From the NCBI RefSeq assembly GCF_019510245.1, contig NZ_JAEKKT010000141.1, positions 1 to 64,000 on the forward strand: a DNA stretch of 64,000 bases. Reading direction: 5' to 3'. Positions 41,805-51,528 of this stretch are shown here, piece after piece. The first letter of the stretch is position 1. Each line of letters begins with the position of its first letter. The translations under genes and the position numbers were made by a program. The DNA comes from Streptomyces sp. (lineage in GTDB: Bacteria; Actinomycetota; Actinomycetes; Streptomycetales; Streptomycetaceae). Under the pieces are notes generated by a model. It was not told where the DNA came from. It worked only from the letters and a program-made list of their open reading frames with translations, and searched no databases.

Positions 41805-43895
41805 GTGGCGGACGTGAAGCACGGTGGACGAGCGGGGGAGGCTTTCGGCAGGGCGGAGGCCGGAGCACGGTTCAGAATGGCCCGGCTCGGCCTGTGGGCG
41901 GTGGCCGCGATCCTCGTCGCACGGCAGCTGGCCGCCGTCCTCGGCACGCCGAGCGGTGAACGGCTGACGGACCTGGAGACCTGGGTCGGCCCCGACGGCG
42001 TCCTGCACGTCAAGGGTTCCCTGTACGACTCGACGCAGTTCACCGGCACCCCCTTCGGCGGGCTGGTGCTCAAGCCGCTCACCAGAGCCGCCGAGCAGGC
42101 CCTCGGCTGGGGCTGGACCTTCGGCACGCTGCTGCTGGTGGTCGCCCTCGGGCTGGTCGCCGCCCGCGCGCTGCCCCAGCCGGTGAACCGCCGCACCTCG
42201 CTGCTGGCCGCGCCGGTCGCGATCAGCCTGCTGCTGCTCTCGCTGCCCGTCCGCAACACCCTCTGGCTCGGCCAGACCAGCATCATCCCGGTCCTGCTGG
42301 TGCTGCTGGGCTGCTTCGCCGCCCGCGGACAGCGCGACAGCGGAGTGTGCGTCGGGCTGGCCGCCGCCCTCCAGCCGGCCCTGCTGCTCTTCGCCCCGCT
42401 GCTGTGGTTCACCGGCCGCCGCCGGGCCGCCGTCACCACCGGCGCGACCTTCGCCGTCTGCACGGTGCTGGCCTGGGCGGCGCTGCCGCACGACTCGTAC
42501 ACCTACTGGATCCACCACATCGCCGGCACCGGCCTCGGCGGCGAGGCGGACGCGCTCGCCAACCAGTCGCTGCACGGTGCCCTGCTGCGGTTCGGGCTGA
42601 GCGGCCCGCTGGAGATCGTGGTGTTCCTCGGGCTCGGCGCGACCGTGGCCGTCGTCGCGCTGCGCCGGGCGGTGCGTTACGCCCGCGACGGGCAGCTGCT
42701 GCTCGCGGTCGCGATCACCGGCTGCGCGGTGATCGCGGTGTCGCCGACGGCCTGGCAGCACCAGCTGCTGTGGGTGCTGCTCGCGGTGGTCGGCCGGGCC
42801 GGGCGGCGCGCCGCCGACCGGACCGTGTGGCCGGTCGTGGTGGTCCTCGTGATGACGCTGCCCGCCAAGGCGATGCTGCCGAACCAGTCGCTCTTCGTGC
42901 CGGTGCGCGACAACACGATCCTGTTCGCCGCCCTGGCCGCGGCCATGGTCGTCCCGTTCCTGTCCCGCACCGCCCCGGAGTTCGCCCGCCCGGTCCCGAC
43001 CGACTACGCCGAACCGGTCCCGGCCCGTCTCCGGCAGGTCCCGCTGGCCCCCTCGCTGGGCCGGGTGCTGACCCGCCCCAACCTCTTCCTCGAACTGGTC
43101 GCGATGCGGCTGGTCTACTTCGTCTACCAGCAGATCCGGCTCGCCGCCGCCGGGGACGGGAACGGCACCTCCGGGCGGGCCCGCGCGGAGCGCCACGGGC
43201 ACCAGATCCACGGCATCGAGCGGTTCCTGCACCTCGACATCGAGCACTGGGCCAACCACACCGTGTACGGCGTCGGCTGGCTGCGGAGCTTCCTCGACTT
43301 CTACTACGAGTCCTTCCACTTCGTCGTCCCGCTGACGGTCCTCGCCGTCCTCTACGTCCGCCGCCCGGTCGACTACCGCTGGGCCCGCACCGCCCTCGGC
43401 TTCGCCACCGCGTTCGCCCTGATCGGCTTCTGGCTCTACCCGCTGGCCCCGCCCCGTCTGATGCCGGGCCTCGGCATCATCGACACCGTGCACGGCCCGC
43501 AGGACTTCGCCAAGCCGGACTACGGCACCCTCACCCAGCTGACCAACCAGTACGCGGCGATGCCCTCGCTGCACTTCGGCTGGGCGCTGTGGTGCGGGAT
43601 CGTCATCGCCGTCGTCGCCCCGCGGTGGTGGCTGAAGGCGCTCGGCCTGATCCACCCCCTCCTCACCGTCTCGGCGATCATCGGCACCGGCAACCACTGG
43701 GTCCTGGACGCGGTGGGCGGCGCGGCGGTGGTCGGCGCGGGCTTCGGGGTGGGGTACCTGCTGCAGGGGCCGCGGGCGGCAGCGCCCCGAAGGGGCGCGG
43801 GCCGTTTCCATGTGCGGCTCCGCCGCGTGGGCGCGACCAGCCACGACGGCGCCGCGGATGCTCGGACGGCGGCGCGGCGCAGCATGTCCGGCTGA
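41805..43895 (+). CDS. GT87 glycosyltransferase-PAP2 inositolphosphotransferase-like fusion
   Basis: A 696-residue membrane protein. The first half is a GT87-type polyprenyl-phosphomannose-dependent mannosyltransferase: LTDLETWVGPDGVLHVKGSL carries the catalytic acidic motif, and LWLGQTSIIPVLLVLLG the family Q/N helix. The second half (from about residue 425) is a PAP2/Aur1-like phosphotransferase, with HGIERFLHLDIEHW, PSLHFGW near 587 and GTGNHWVLDAVGG near 627-639. The fusion suggests linked steps in glycolipid or lipoglycan making. GTG 41805 follows GGGAGG. The last 37 residues are coded by an interspersed repeat and lie outside the fold. Confidence 0.88.
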   Translation: MADVKHGGRAGEAFGRAEAGARFRMARLGLWAVAAILVARQLAAVLGTPSGERLTDLETWVGPDGVLHVKGSLYDSTQFTGTPFGGLVLKPLTRAAEQALGWGWTFGTLLLVVALGLVAARALPQPVNRRTSLLAAPVAISLLLLSLPVRNTLWLGQTSIIPVLLVLLGCFAARGQRDSGVCVGLAAALQPALLLFAPLLWFTGRRRAAVTTGATFAVCTVLAWAALPHDSYTYWIHHIAGTGLGGEADALANQSLHGALLRFGLSGPLEIVVFLGLGATVAVVALRRAVRYARDGQLLLAVAITGCAVIAVSPTAWQHQLLWVLLAVVGRAGRRAADRTVWPVVVVLVMTLPAKAMLPNQSLFVPVRDNTILFAALAAAMVVPFLSRTAPEFARPVPTDYAEPVPARLRQVPLAPSLGRVLTRPNLFLELVAMRLVYFVYQQIRLAAAGDGNGTSGRARAERHGHQIHGIERFLHLDIEHWANHTVYGVGWLRSFLDFYYESFHFVVPLTVLAVLYVRRPVDYRWARTALGFATAFALIGFWLYPLAPPRLMPGLGIIDTVHGPQDFAKPDYGTLTQLTNQYAAMPSLHFGWALWCGIVIAVVAPRWWLKALGLIHPLLTVSAIIGTGNHWVLDAVGGAAVVGAGFGVGYLLQGPRAAAPRRGAGRFHVRLRRVGATSHDGAADARTAARRSMSG
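43781..43845 (+). repeat. Interspersed repeat forming the 3' end of the GT87-PAP2 gene
   Basis: agcgccccgaaggggcgcgg at 43781 is a palindrome-type core, followed by gcggctccgccgcgtgggcg and cgaccagcca, which match the coding-region repeat near 5955-5990. It encodes the Arg/Ala-rich C-terminal tail. Confidence 0.7.
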
Positions 43896-43928
43896 GCGCT
43901 CGGAGCCGCCGTCCGGAGACGTCCGTCG

Positions 43929-45098
<1,170 letters not shown>

Positions 45099-45162
45099 GG
45101 GGGCTCGGTCCTCTCCTCGGTCACCCGCGCGGCGCAGGGGCGTCCCGGCCCGGCCCGCCACG

Positions 45163-45188
45163 CAGAACTAGAACGCGTACTAGTTCTG
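45163..45188. promoter_or_regulatory. KstR-like operator ahead of the fadA5-like gene
   Basis: A perfect 9-base inverted repeat (45163-45171 with 45180-45188) holds TAGAACGCGTACTA at 45169-45182, which fits TnnAACnnGTnnnA. The 20-base pattern CTAGAACnnGTAnnAGTTCT at 45168-45187 recurs at 61449-61468 ahead of the aldehyde dehydrogenase gene. Confidence 0.7.
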
Positions 45189-45266
45189 GGTGCAGTCTGC
45201 TGACAGGCCGTCCACAACCGCAAGAGGGGTGCATGCAATTGGGGTGACCGTGCCCCTTGCGAGTTG

Positions 45267-45281
45267 TAGAACCCGTTATTA
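45267..45281. promoter_or_regulatory. Second, weaker KstR-like box ahead of the CYP125-like gene
   Basis: TAGAACCCGTTATT keeps TnnAACnnGTT but not the final A. It lies about 105 bases before the P450 start, so the intergenic region could serve both divergent genes. Confidence 0.4.
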
Positions 45282-45385
45282 CCTTCACGACAACCGGCAT
45301 TTCTGATGGTCCGTCAGAACGGCTGTCGGAACGACCGCCGGAACACCGACACATCCAGGTTCGTACACGGTGGGAGTGAGTCGCC

Positions 45386-46621
45386 ATGCCCTGTCCCGCG
45401 CTGCCCGACGGGTTCGACCTCACCGACCCCGATCTGCTCCGTCACCGGGTGCCGCTCCCGGAGTTCGCAGCCCTGCGCCAGGCCGAACCGGTCCGCTGGA
45501 TCGAACAGCCGCACGGCCTCGCCGGCTTCGCGGACGACGGCTACTGGGCCGTCACCCGGCACGCGGACGTCAAGTACGTCTCCACGCACCCCGAGCTCTT
45601 CTCCTCCTGGCTCAACACGGCGATCATCCGCTTCGGCGAGCACATGCAGCGCGACGCCATCGACGCCCAGCGGCTGATCCTGCTCAACATGGACCCGCCG
45701 GAGCACACCCGGGTCCGCCAGATCATCCAGCGCGGTTTCACACCGCGGTCGATCCGGGCCCTGGAGGAGCGCCTGCGCACCCGCGCCGGGGCGATCGTCG
45801 AGGCGGCGCGCGCCCACACGGGCCCCTTCGACTTCGTCACCGAGGTCGCCTGCGAGCTTCCCCTCCAGGCGATCGCGGAACTGATCGGCATCCCGCAGGA
45901 CGACCGGGCCAAGATCTTCGACTGGTCCAACAAGATGATCTCGTACGACGACCCGGAGTACGCGATCACCGAGGAGGTGGGCGCCGAGTCCGCCACCGAG
46001 CTGATCGCCTACGCGATGAACATGGCGGCCGACCGCAAGCAGTGCCCCGCCAAGGACATCGTCTCCACGCTGGTCGCCGCCGAGGACGAGGGCAACCTCA
46101 ACTCCGACGAGTTCGGCTTCTTCGTGCTGATGCTCGCGGTGGCCGGCAACGAGACCACCCGGAACGCCATCACCCACGGCATGCACGCCTTCCTGACCCA
46201 CCCCGAGGCCTGGGACCTCTACAAGCGCGAGCGCCCGGCGACCGCGGCCGAGGAGATCGTCCGCTGGGCCACGCCGGTCAACTCCTTCCAGCGCACCGCC
46301 ACCCAGGACACCGAGCTGGGGGGCAAGCTGATCCGCAAGGGCGACCGGGTCGGCGTCTTCTACGCCTCCGCCAACCACGACCCCGAGGTCTTCGCCGACC
46401 CCGACGCCTTCGACATCACCCGCGACCCCAACCCCCACCTCGGCTTCGGGGGCGGCGGCCCCCACTACTGCCTCGGCAAGTCCCTGGCCGTCCTCGAAAT
46501 CGACCTGATCTTCAACGCGATCGCCGACGCGATGCCGAACCTGCGCCTGACCGGCGACCCGGACCGGCTCCGCTCGGCCTGGATCAACGGCGTGAAACAC
46601 CTGCAGGTCACCACGGCGTAG
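45386..46621 (+). CDS. cyp125: CYP125-like steroid C26/27-monooxygenase (P450)
   Basis: A 411-residue cytochrome P450. I-helix AVAGNETTRN is at 251-260, E-x-x-R is EEIVRWATPV, and heme-binding FGGGGPHYCLGKSL has the proximal Cys at 362. The opening LPDGFDLTDPDLL, the blocks LLNMDPPEHTRVR, VACELPLQAIAELIG and FFVLMLAVAGNETTRNAIT (shortened), and the ending RLRSAWINGVKHLQV closely match mycobacterial CYP125, which oxidises the terminal carbon of the cholesterol side chain. It needs a ferredoxin; a [3Fe-4S] ferredoxin gene with the same operator lies at 62964. Start ATG 45386. Confidence 0.9.
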   Translation: MPCPALPDGFDLTDPDLLRHRVPLPEFAALRQAEPVRWIEQPHGLAGFADDGYWAVTRHADVKYVSTHPELFSSWLNTAIIRFGEHMQRDAIDAQRLILLNMDPPEHTRVRQIIQRGFTPRSIRALEERLRTRAGAIVEAARAHTGPFDFVTEVACELPLQAIAELIGIPQDDRAKIFDWSNKMISYDDPEYAITEEVGAESATELIAYAMNMAADRKQCPAKDIVSTLVAAEDEGNLNSDEFGFFVLMLAVAGNETTRNAITHGMHAFLTHPEAWDLYKRERPATAAEEIVRWATPVNSFQRTATQDTELGGKLIRKGDRVGVFYASANHDPEVFADPDAFDITRDPNPHLGFGGGGPHYCLGKSLAVLEIDLIFNAIADAMPNLRLTGDPDRLRSAWINGVKHLQVTTA

Positions 46622-46701
46622 ACCGCCCCGGACCCCAGGCACGCCGCACGTCACCCCTCCGACCCGGGCCGACGGCTCCCGGCGCCGCCGGCCCGTCCCG
46701 A

Positions 46702-46744
46702 GGGAGGCAGGAGCACCCCTCCCTACGCCCCGTTCCTGCCTCCC
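46702..46744. terminator. Hairpin after the P450 gene
   Basis: An 11-bp stem (gggaggcagga at 46702-46712 with its complement at 46734-46744) 80 bases after the P450 stop, in a convergent intergenic region. Confidence 0.55.
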
Positions 46745-46796
46745 CCGAGACGCCGGTCACCGTCCCGTCCCTTCCGGCGGTGTCCGGACACGCGTC

Positions 46797-46831
46797 GGCA
46801 CCCTCGCCCAGGAGAGGGGGGCGAGGGTGCC
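46797..46831. terminator. Second convergent hairpin
   Basis: A 13-bp perfect stem (46797-46809 with 46819-46831) and a 9-base loop, 77 bases beyond the end of the transglycosylase gene on the other strand. It is probably that gene's terminator. Confidence 0.65.
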
Positions 46832-46908
46832 GGGGTTCAAAGGCGCGCGGCGCCGGGGATCAGCGGCGGGTGCGCGGCTCGGCCGCGATTGACCGCGGGT
46901 CGGCCGGC

Positions 46909-47322
46909 TCAGTACCAGCCGTTGGCCTGCCAGAAGCTCCAGGCGGCGGCCGGGCTGCCGTAGCGGGAGTTCATGTAGTCCAGACCCCACTTGATCTGGG
47001 TGGCGGGGTTGGTCTTCCAGTCGGAGCCTGCGGACGCCATCTTGGCGCCGGGCAGGGCCTGGACCAGGCCGTAGGCGCCGGAGGAGGAGTTGGTGGCGGA
47101 GGGGTTCCAGCCGCTCTCGTGCGAGACGATCTTGCTGAACGCGTTGAACTGCGTGGCGTCCGGAATCATCTTGTGCGCGATCGCCTGGGCGGAGGAGGCC
47201 GACGTGGTGGCGGCCTGGGCGGGCGCCGCGGTCAGGGCCATGCCGGCGGCGGCAGCGGCCACGGCGGCGGTGGTGAGGGCCTTCTTCGGGGAAGCGATGC
47301 GGCGGATGAAGGACACGGACAC
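46909..47322 (-). CDS. Secreted transglycosylase-like (SLT) protein
   Basis: A 137-residue exported protein. A signal peptide (KKALTTAAVAAAAAGMALTA, then APAQA) leads to a short lysozyme-like domain: FSKIVSHESGWNPSATNSSS holds the catalytic Glu in HESGW, GAYGLVQALPGAKMAS follows, and the protein ends FWQANGWY. It probably cuts peptidoglycan during growth or spore development. GTG 47322 with GAGG upstream is preferred. The 338 bases upstream form a long leader or promoter region without a gene. Confidence 0.87.
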   Translation of the reverse strand: MSVSFIRRIASPKKALTTAAVAAAAAGMALTAAPAQAATTSASSAQAIAHKMIPDATQFNAFSKIVSHESGWNPSATNSSSGAYGLVQALPGAKMASAGSDWKTNPATQIKWGLDYMNSRYGSPAAAWSFWQANGWY

Positions 47323-47660
47323 GGAGAACCTCGTTCGTCGGGGACAGGGAGTCGCCGTGTGCTCCGGAACCACCCGTGGGGGCGGTCCGTGTGCGTCGGC
47401 GCCGCGGCCCGCTGTGGGCTCGTGGCGCCTGGCGACGTCGTCCAGACAAGCAGGCCGGAAAGCCGTCCGCAATCACCCCTTTTACTAGTGGTGGTCGCAT
47501 AGGAGGGTTTGGTCCGTTGTGTGGCGTGGCTCTCGAACCGCAGGTCATCGAGGGTGTCAAAACGGACATAGTGGAAGAGTCCGACTACTGTTCCGGATCG
47601 TAGGTGACGTGCGTCATGTGGGGCGCTTCACCGCTCACGTCACCGGGCGCGTACGGCGCC
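47323..47660. other. Gene-free region between the transglycosylase and EcfS genes
   Basis: This 338-base stretch holds the transglycosylase promoter and leader. A weak 9-bp hairpin (47603-47611 with 47636-47644) lies just after the EcfS stop and could end the ECF operon. The leader is long enough for an RNA switch, but its conserved parts could not be matched to any known class. Confidence 0.45.
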
Positions 47661-48470
47661 TCACGTCCCGGGACCGTCGAATGTGACCGCGGTCTCGAAA
47701 GCGGCCCGCCTGGTGGCCCGGCGCAGCGCCCGCAGCAGCGCCGGACCGAGCAAGAGGGTGAGGACGACCGTGCACAGGGCCCGGCCCAGGTTCCAGCCCA
47801 TGGCGGTGGCCAGACTGTAGGCGAGGAAACGGGCCAGGTTGGCGGCGGGCCCGGCGTGCGGGTCGAAGGCGAGGTTCGAGGCGTTGCCGGCCAGCAGCGG
47901 CCAGCCGGCCAGGTCGACGACCAGGCCGTAGGCGAACGCGGCCAAAAAGCCGTAGCCCGCCAGCAGCGCCAGCTCACCGCGGCCGCGCAGCCGTCCGGCG
48001 CCCGGCAGTAGCCCGGCCCCCATCGTGAACCAGCCCATCGCCAGCATCTGGAACGGCAGCCATGGCCCCACCCCGCCGGTGAGCAGCGCCGACGCGAACA
48101 TGGTCAGCGAGCCCAGGGTGAACCCGAAGCCCGGCCCGAGCACCCGTCCGCTCAGCACCATCAGGAAGAACATCGGCTCGATCCCGGCGGTCCCGGCACC
48201 GACCGGCCGCAGCGTCGCCCCGGTCGCGGCCAGCACGCCCAGCATCGCGACCGCCTTGGGACCGAGCCCCGACTCGGCGATCGTCGCCGCGAGCACGGCG
48301 ACCAGCAGCACCAGCAGGCCCGCGAAGAGCCAGGGCGCGTCCTGGGCGTGCGAGGCGATCCGCGAGGAGGGCGGCGCGAGGAACGGCCAGCCGACGGCGA
48401 CCACCCCGACCACGCTGACGAGGAGCAGAGCGACGAGGGAGCGGGGGCCGAGCCGCACCGGGCCGTTCAC
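47661..48470 (-). CDS. ECF transporter substrate-binding S component (probable cobalamin)
   Basis: A 269-residue membrane protein with six to eight helices. It starts GTG at 48470, overlapping the ATPase stop as GTGA. The blocks PKAVAMLGVLAATGATLRP and PMFFLMVLSGRVLGPGFGF are typical of the CbrT-like S components. In an ECF system this subunit captures the vitamin and topples in the membrane. The cobalamin riboswitch at the head of the operon makes B12 or a precursor the likely substrate. Confidence 0.85.
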   Translation of the reverse strand: MNGPVRLGPRSLVALLLVSVVGVVAVGWPFLAPPSSRIASHAQDAPWLFAGLLVLLVAVLAATIAESGLGPKAVAMLGVLAATGATLRPVGAGTAGIEPMFFLMVLSGRVLGPGFGFTLGSLTMFASALLTGGVGPWLPFQMLAMGWFTMGAGLLPGAGRLRGRGELALLAGYGFLAAFAYGLVVDLAGWPLLAGNASNLAFDPHAGPAANLARFLAYSLATAMGWNLGRALCTVVLTLLLGPALLRALRRATRRAAFETAVTFDGPGT

Positions 48471-50086
48471 GCCAGGGCCTCGCGGACCTGGGCCACGGTG
48501 AGCCACCGCTCGGGCGCGAGGACCTTCGTCACCTGCGGCGCGAAGGACGGCGAGGAGACGACGATCTCCTCGGTCGGCCCGTCCGCGATGACCTCGCCCT
48601 CCGCGAGCAGCACCACCCGGTGCGCGAGCTCCGCGGCCAGCTCCACGTCGTGCGTGGCCAGCACGATCGCGTGCCCGTCGGCGGCGAGCCCGCGCAACAC
48701 GCCCACCAGCCGGGCCTTCGCCGCGTAGTCCAGGCCCCGGGTCGGCTCGTCGAGCAGGAGCAGCGGCGGCCGGGCCGTGAGGACGACGGCCAGCGCGAGG
48801 GCGAGCCGCTGCCCCTCGGAGAGATCACGGGGGTGCGTGTCGTCCGCCACCCCGGGCAGCAGACCGGACACCAGCCCGCAGCAGGTCCCCTGCTCCGCCC
48901 CCGCGTCCCGGTCGGCGGCCGCGCACTCGGCACCGACCGTGTCGGCGTACAGCAGGTCACGGGGTTCCTGCGGGACCAGCCCGACGAGGCGCACGAGGTC
49001 GCGCGGGCGGGTGCGGTGCGGGACCGCGCCGCCGACCCGCACCGTGCCGGAACCCGGCTCGACGAGCCCGACCAGCGCGTTGAGCAGCGTGGACTTCCCG
49101 GCGCCGTTGCGCCCCATCAGGGCGACGGTCTCCCCGGCGGCGACGGTGAGACCGACGCCCCGCAGCGCGTCGACCCGGCCCCGGCGGACGCCGAGGGAGC
49201 GGACCTCGGCGAGGGGAGCCGCCGGGGCGGCCACGGGGCTCGCGGGCCGCTGCGCCGGGACCCGCCTGCCGAGGCGCTCCCGCAGCCCGGTCGCCGCCGC
49301 CCGGCGCCGGGCGTCCCGCACGGTCATCGGCAGCGGCGACCACCCGGCCAGCCGCCCCAGCTCCACCACCGGCGGACACACCGGCGACACGGCCATCACC
49401 TCGGCGGGCGTCCCGCACACCGGCGCGGCCCCGTCCCCCGGGAGCAGCACGACCCGGTCGGCGTACTGCACGACCCGCTCCAGCCGGTGCTCGGCCAGCA
49501 GCACCGTCGTGCCCAGGTCGTGCACCAGCCGCTGGAGCACGGCCAGCACCTCCTCGGCGGCGGCGGGATCGAGGGCGGAGGTCGGCTCGTCGAGCACCAG
49601 GACCGCGGGGTGCGGGGTGAGCACCGACCCGATCGCGACCCGCTGCCGCTGCCCGCCCGAGAGCGTGGCGATCGCCCGGTCCCGCAGCTCGGCGAGCCCC
49701 AGCAGGTCGAGGGTCTCCTCCACCCGCCGCCGCATCACGGCCGGGGCGATCCCCAGCGACTCCATCCCGTAGGCGAGTTCGTCCTCCACCGTGTCGGTCA
49801 CGAAGTGGGCGAGCGGATCCTGCCCCACCGTGCCCACCACATCGGCGAGTTCACGCGGCCGGTGGGTCCGGGTGTCCCGGCCGGCGACCGTCACCCGGCC
49901 GCGCAGGGTGCCGCCGGTGAAGTGCGGCACGAGCCCGCTCACGGAGTTCAGGACCGTCGACTTCCCAGTCCCGGACGGGCCCACCAGCAGGACGAGTTCC
50001 CCTTCCGGCACCTCGAAGTCGACGCCCCGCACCGCGGGTCGGGCGGCACCCTCGTACGTCACGGACACGTCCTCGAAACGGATCAC
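48467..50086 (-). CDS. ECF transporter ATPase, fused A and A' domains
   Basis: A 539-residue protein with two complete ABC ATPases. Domain one has Walker A GPSGTGKST near 36-44, signature LSGGQRQRV and Walker B VLVLDEPTSALD. Domain two has Walker A GRNGAGKST near 322-330, signature LSEGQRLAL and Walker B LLLLDEPTRGLD. It powers vitamin import together with EcfT and EcfS. GTG 50086 overlaps the EcfT stop. The fused form is common in actinobacteria. Confidence 0.93.
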   Translation of the reverse strand: MIRFEDVSVTYEGAARPAVRGVDFEVPEGELVLLVGPSGTGKSTVLNSVSGLVPHFTGGTLRGRVTVAGRDTRTHRPRELADVVGTVGQDPLAHFVTDTVEDELAYGMESLGIAPAVMRRRVEETLDLLGLAELRDRAIATLSGGQRQRVAIGSVLTPHPAVLVLDEPTSALDPAAAEEVLAVLQRLVHDLGTTVLLAEHRLERVVQYADRVVLLPGDGAAPVCGTPAEVMAVSPVCPPVVELGRLAGWSPLPMTVRDARRRAAATGLRERLGRRVPAQRPASPVAAPAAPLAEVRSLGVRRGRVDALRGVGLTVAAGETVALMGRNGAGKSTLLNALVGLVEPGSGTVRVGGAVPHRTRPRDLVRLVGLVPQEPRDLLYADTVGAECAAADRDAGAEQGTCCGLVSGLLPGVADDTHPRDLSEGQRLALALAVVLTARPPLLLLDEPTRGLDYAAKARLVGVLRGLAADGHAIVLATHDVELAAELAHRVVLLAEGEVIADGPTEEIVVSSPSFAPQVTKVLAPERWLTVAQVREALA

Positions 50087-51279
50087 GACGACTCCTCCTC
50101 GGGACCGCCGGGACCCTCGGGAACGATCAGGGCGGGCAGCAGGCCGAGCAGCACGGCGGCCGCGGGCCACAACGGAAGCGTGGGGGCGACCAGCGGTACG
50201 ACACCGGGCTGCAGGGCGGCCGGGTCGCGGACGGACGCCAGGGTGAGCAGGGCGGCGACGGCGGCGCCCGCCCCGGACACCAGCCAGGCCCGCGCGTCCC
50301 ACGGGTCCGGCCGGTACCGGGTGCGCGGCGAACGCCGGCCACCGAGCCGCAGCCCCGCCAGCGCGGCGGCCACCCCGGCCAGCAGGAGGGGCAGCCCGTA
50401 GCCGCCGCCCTCGGTGGTGAGCAGCCCGTACAGCCCCGCGCAGACGCCGAGCAGACCGCCGAGGGTCAGCCCGGCCGTCGTACGGCGGACCCGGGCCGGG
50501 ACGTCGGCGCTGCGGCCGTACCCGCGCGCGTCCATCGCGGCGGCGAGGGCGACCGACCGCTCCAACGCGCCCTCCAGGACCGGGAGTGCGACCTGGAGCA
50601 GGCCGCGGATGCCGGAGTCGGGACGGCCGCGCAGCCGCCGGGCGGCCCGCAGCCGTTGCACGTCGGTGACGAGGTGCGGTGCGAAGGTGAGCGCGACGAC
50701 GACGGCCACGCCCAGTTCGTACAGGGCACCGGGCAGGGACTTGAGCAGCCGGGCCGGGTTGGCGAGCGCGTTCGCGGCACCGACGCAGATGAGGAGGGTG
50801 GCGATCCGGAGCCCGTCGTAGAGGGCGAAGACGAGTGCCTCCGCGGTGACCCGGCCGCCGAGGCGGATGCCCTGGGCCCAGTGCGGGAGCGGGACTTCGG
50901 GGAGGGTGACGAGGGTGTGCGCGCCGGGGACGGGGGAGCCGAGGACGACGGTGAACGCGAGGCGCACGAGCAGGACGGCGAGACCGAGCCGCGCGAACGC
51001 CGCGTAGGAGCGGGCCCAGGGGGCGGTCCGGCTGCGGCAGGCGGCCACGACGTAGGCGGTGACCGCGATGAGCAGCCCGAGGAGAAGCGGGTTGCTCGTC
51101 CGCGACGCCCCGACCCCCATCGAGAGCGACCAGAGCCACCAGGCACCGGGATGCAGCGCGCGGGCGCGCGGCGGCCGGCCCGGGGGCAGGGCCGCTCGCC
51201 CACGCCTGCGGGGCGCCGCCTGCGCCCACCCTCCCCCACGCTCGGCTTCGCTCGCGCGGGGGGACCCCCATCTCCCCAT
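50083..51279 (-). CDS. ecfT: ECF transporter transmembrane T component
   Basis: A CbiQ-like coupling protein with five or more helices. The coupling-helix signature is ERSVALAAAMDARGYGRS, and an earlier motif is RLLKSLPGALYELGVAV. The N-terminal LHPGAWWLW block is normal for this family but lies upstream of ATG 51120, so the coding region must begin further left in protein terms; the next in-frame ATG is 51279, used here (398 residues). That would put repeat-derived residues at the N-terminus. The gene joins the ATPase with a GTGA overlap. Confidence 0.8.
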   Translation of the reverse strand: MGRWGSPRASEAERGGGWAQAAPRRRGRAALPPGRPPRARALHPGAWWLWSLSMGVGASRTSNPLLLGLLIAVTAYVVAACRSRTAPWARSYAAFARLGLAVLLVRLAFTVVLGSPVPGAHTLVTLPEVPLPHWAQGIRLGGRVTAEALVFALYDGLRIATLLICVGAANALANPARLLKSLPGALYELGVAVVVALTFAPHLVTDVQRLRAARRLRGRPDSGIRGLLQVALPVLEGALERSVALAAAMDARGYGRSADVPARVRRTTAGLTLGGLLGVCAGLYGLLTTEGGGYGLPLLLAGVAAALAGLRLGGRRSPRTRYRPDPWDARAWLVSGAGAAVAALLTLASVRDPAALQPGVVPLVAPTLPLWPAAAVLLGLLPALIVPEGPGGPEEESS

Positions 51280-51324
51280 CGGCACGACCGCCCGCAGACT
51301 GAGCAGGGGGCCGCAGCGCCCCTT

Positions 51325-51528
51325 CAGGGGCGCGGGGAACTGCGCGAAGACCCCCCACCGGCTTGCGGTGGTGCGGCTGCCGGCGGCGGGGGCGTGCCCC
51401 GTCAGGGGCGCGGGGAACTGCGCGGAGGCCCCCCACCGGCTTGCGGTGGTGCGGCTGCCGGCGGCGGGGGCGTGCCCTGTCAGGGGCGCGGGGAACTGCG
51501 CGGAGAACCCCCACCGGCCCGCGGTGTC
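51325..51528. repeat. 78-base tandem repeat, 2.6 copies
   Basis: Units start at 51325, 51403 and 51481, each opening caggggcgcggggaactgcg. Period 78. Each copy contains ccccccaccggcttgcggtg or a close variant. The complement of the core equals the interspersed repeat at 5869 and 2904. It fills the gap between the small exported protein gene and ecfT, and its end coincides with the stop at 51527-51529. Confidence 0.9.

Noticed and set aside
47323..47600. Cyclic-di-AMP (ydaO) riboswitch ahead of the secreted transglycosylase gene
   Set aside because: Such genes often carry this switch in Streptomyces, and the leader is long, but the conserved CCGAACCCGUCAGCUAAC-type end and the order of core motifs were not found.
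51325..51528. CRISPR array
   Set aside because: The units are contiguous 78-base tandem copies without unique spacers, and they belong to a repeat family found across the window.
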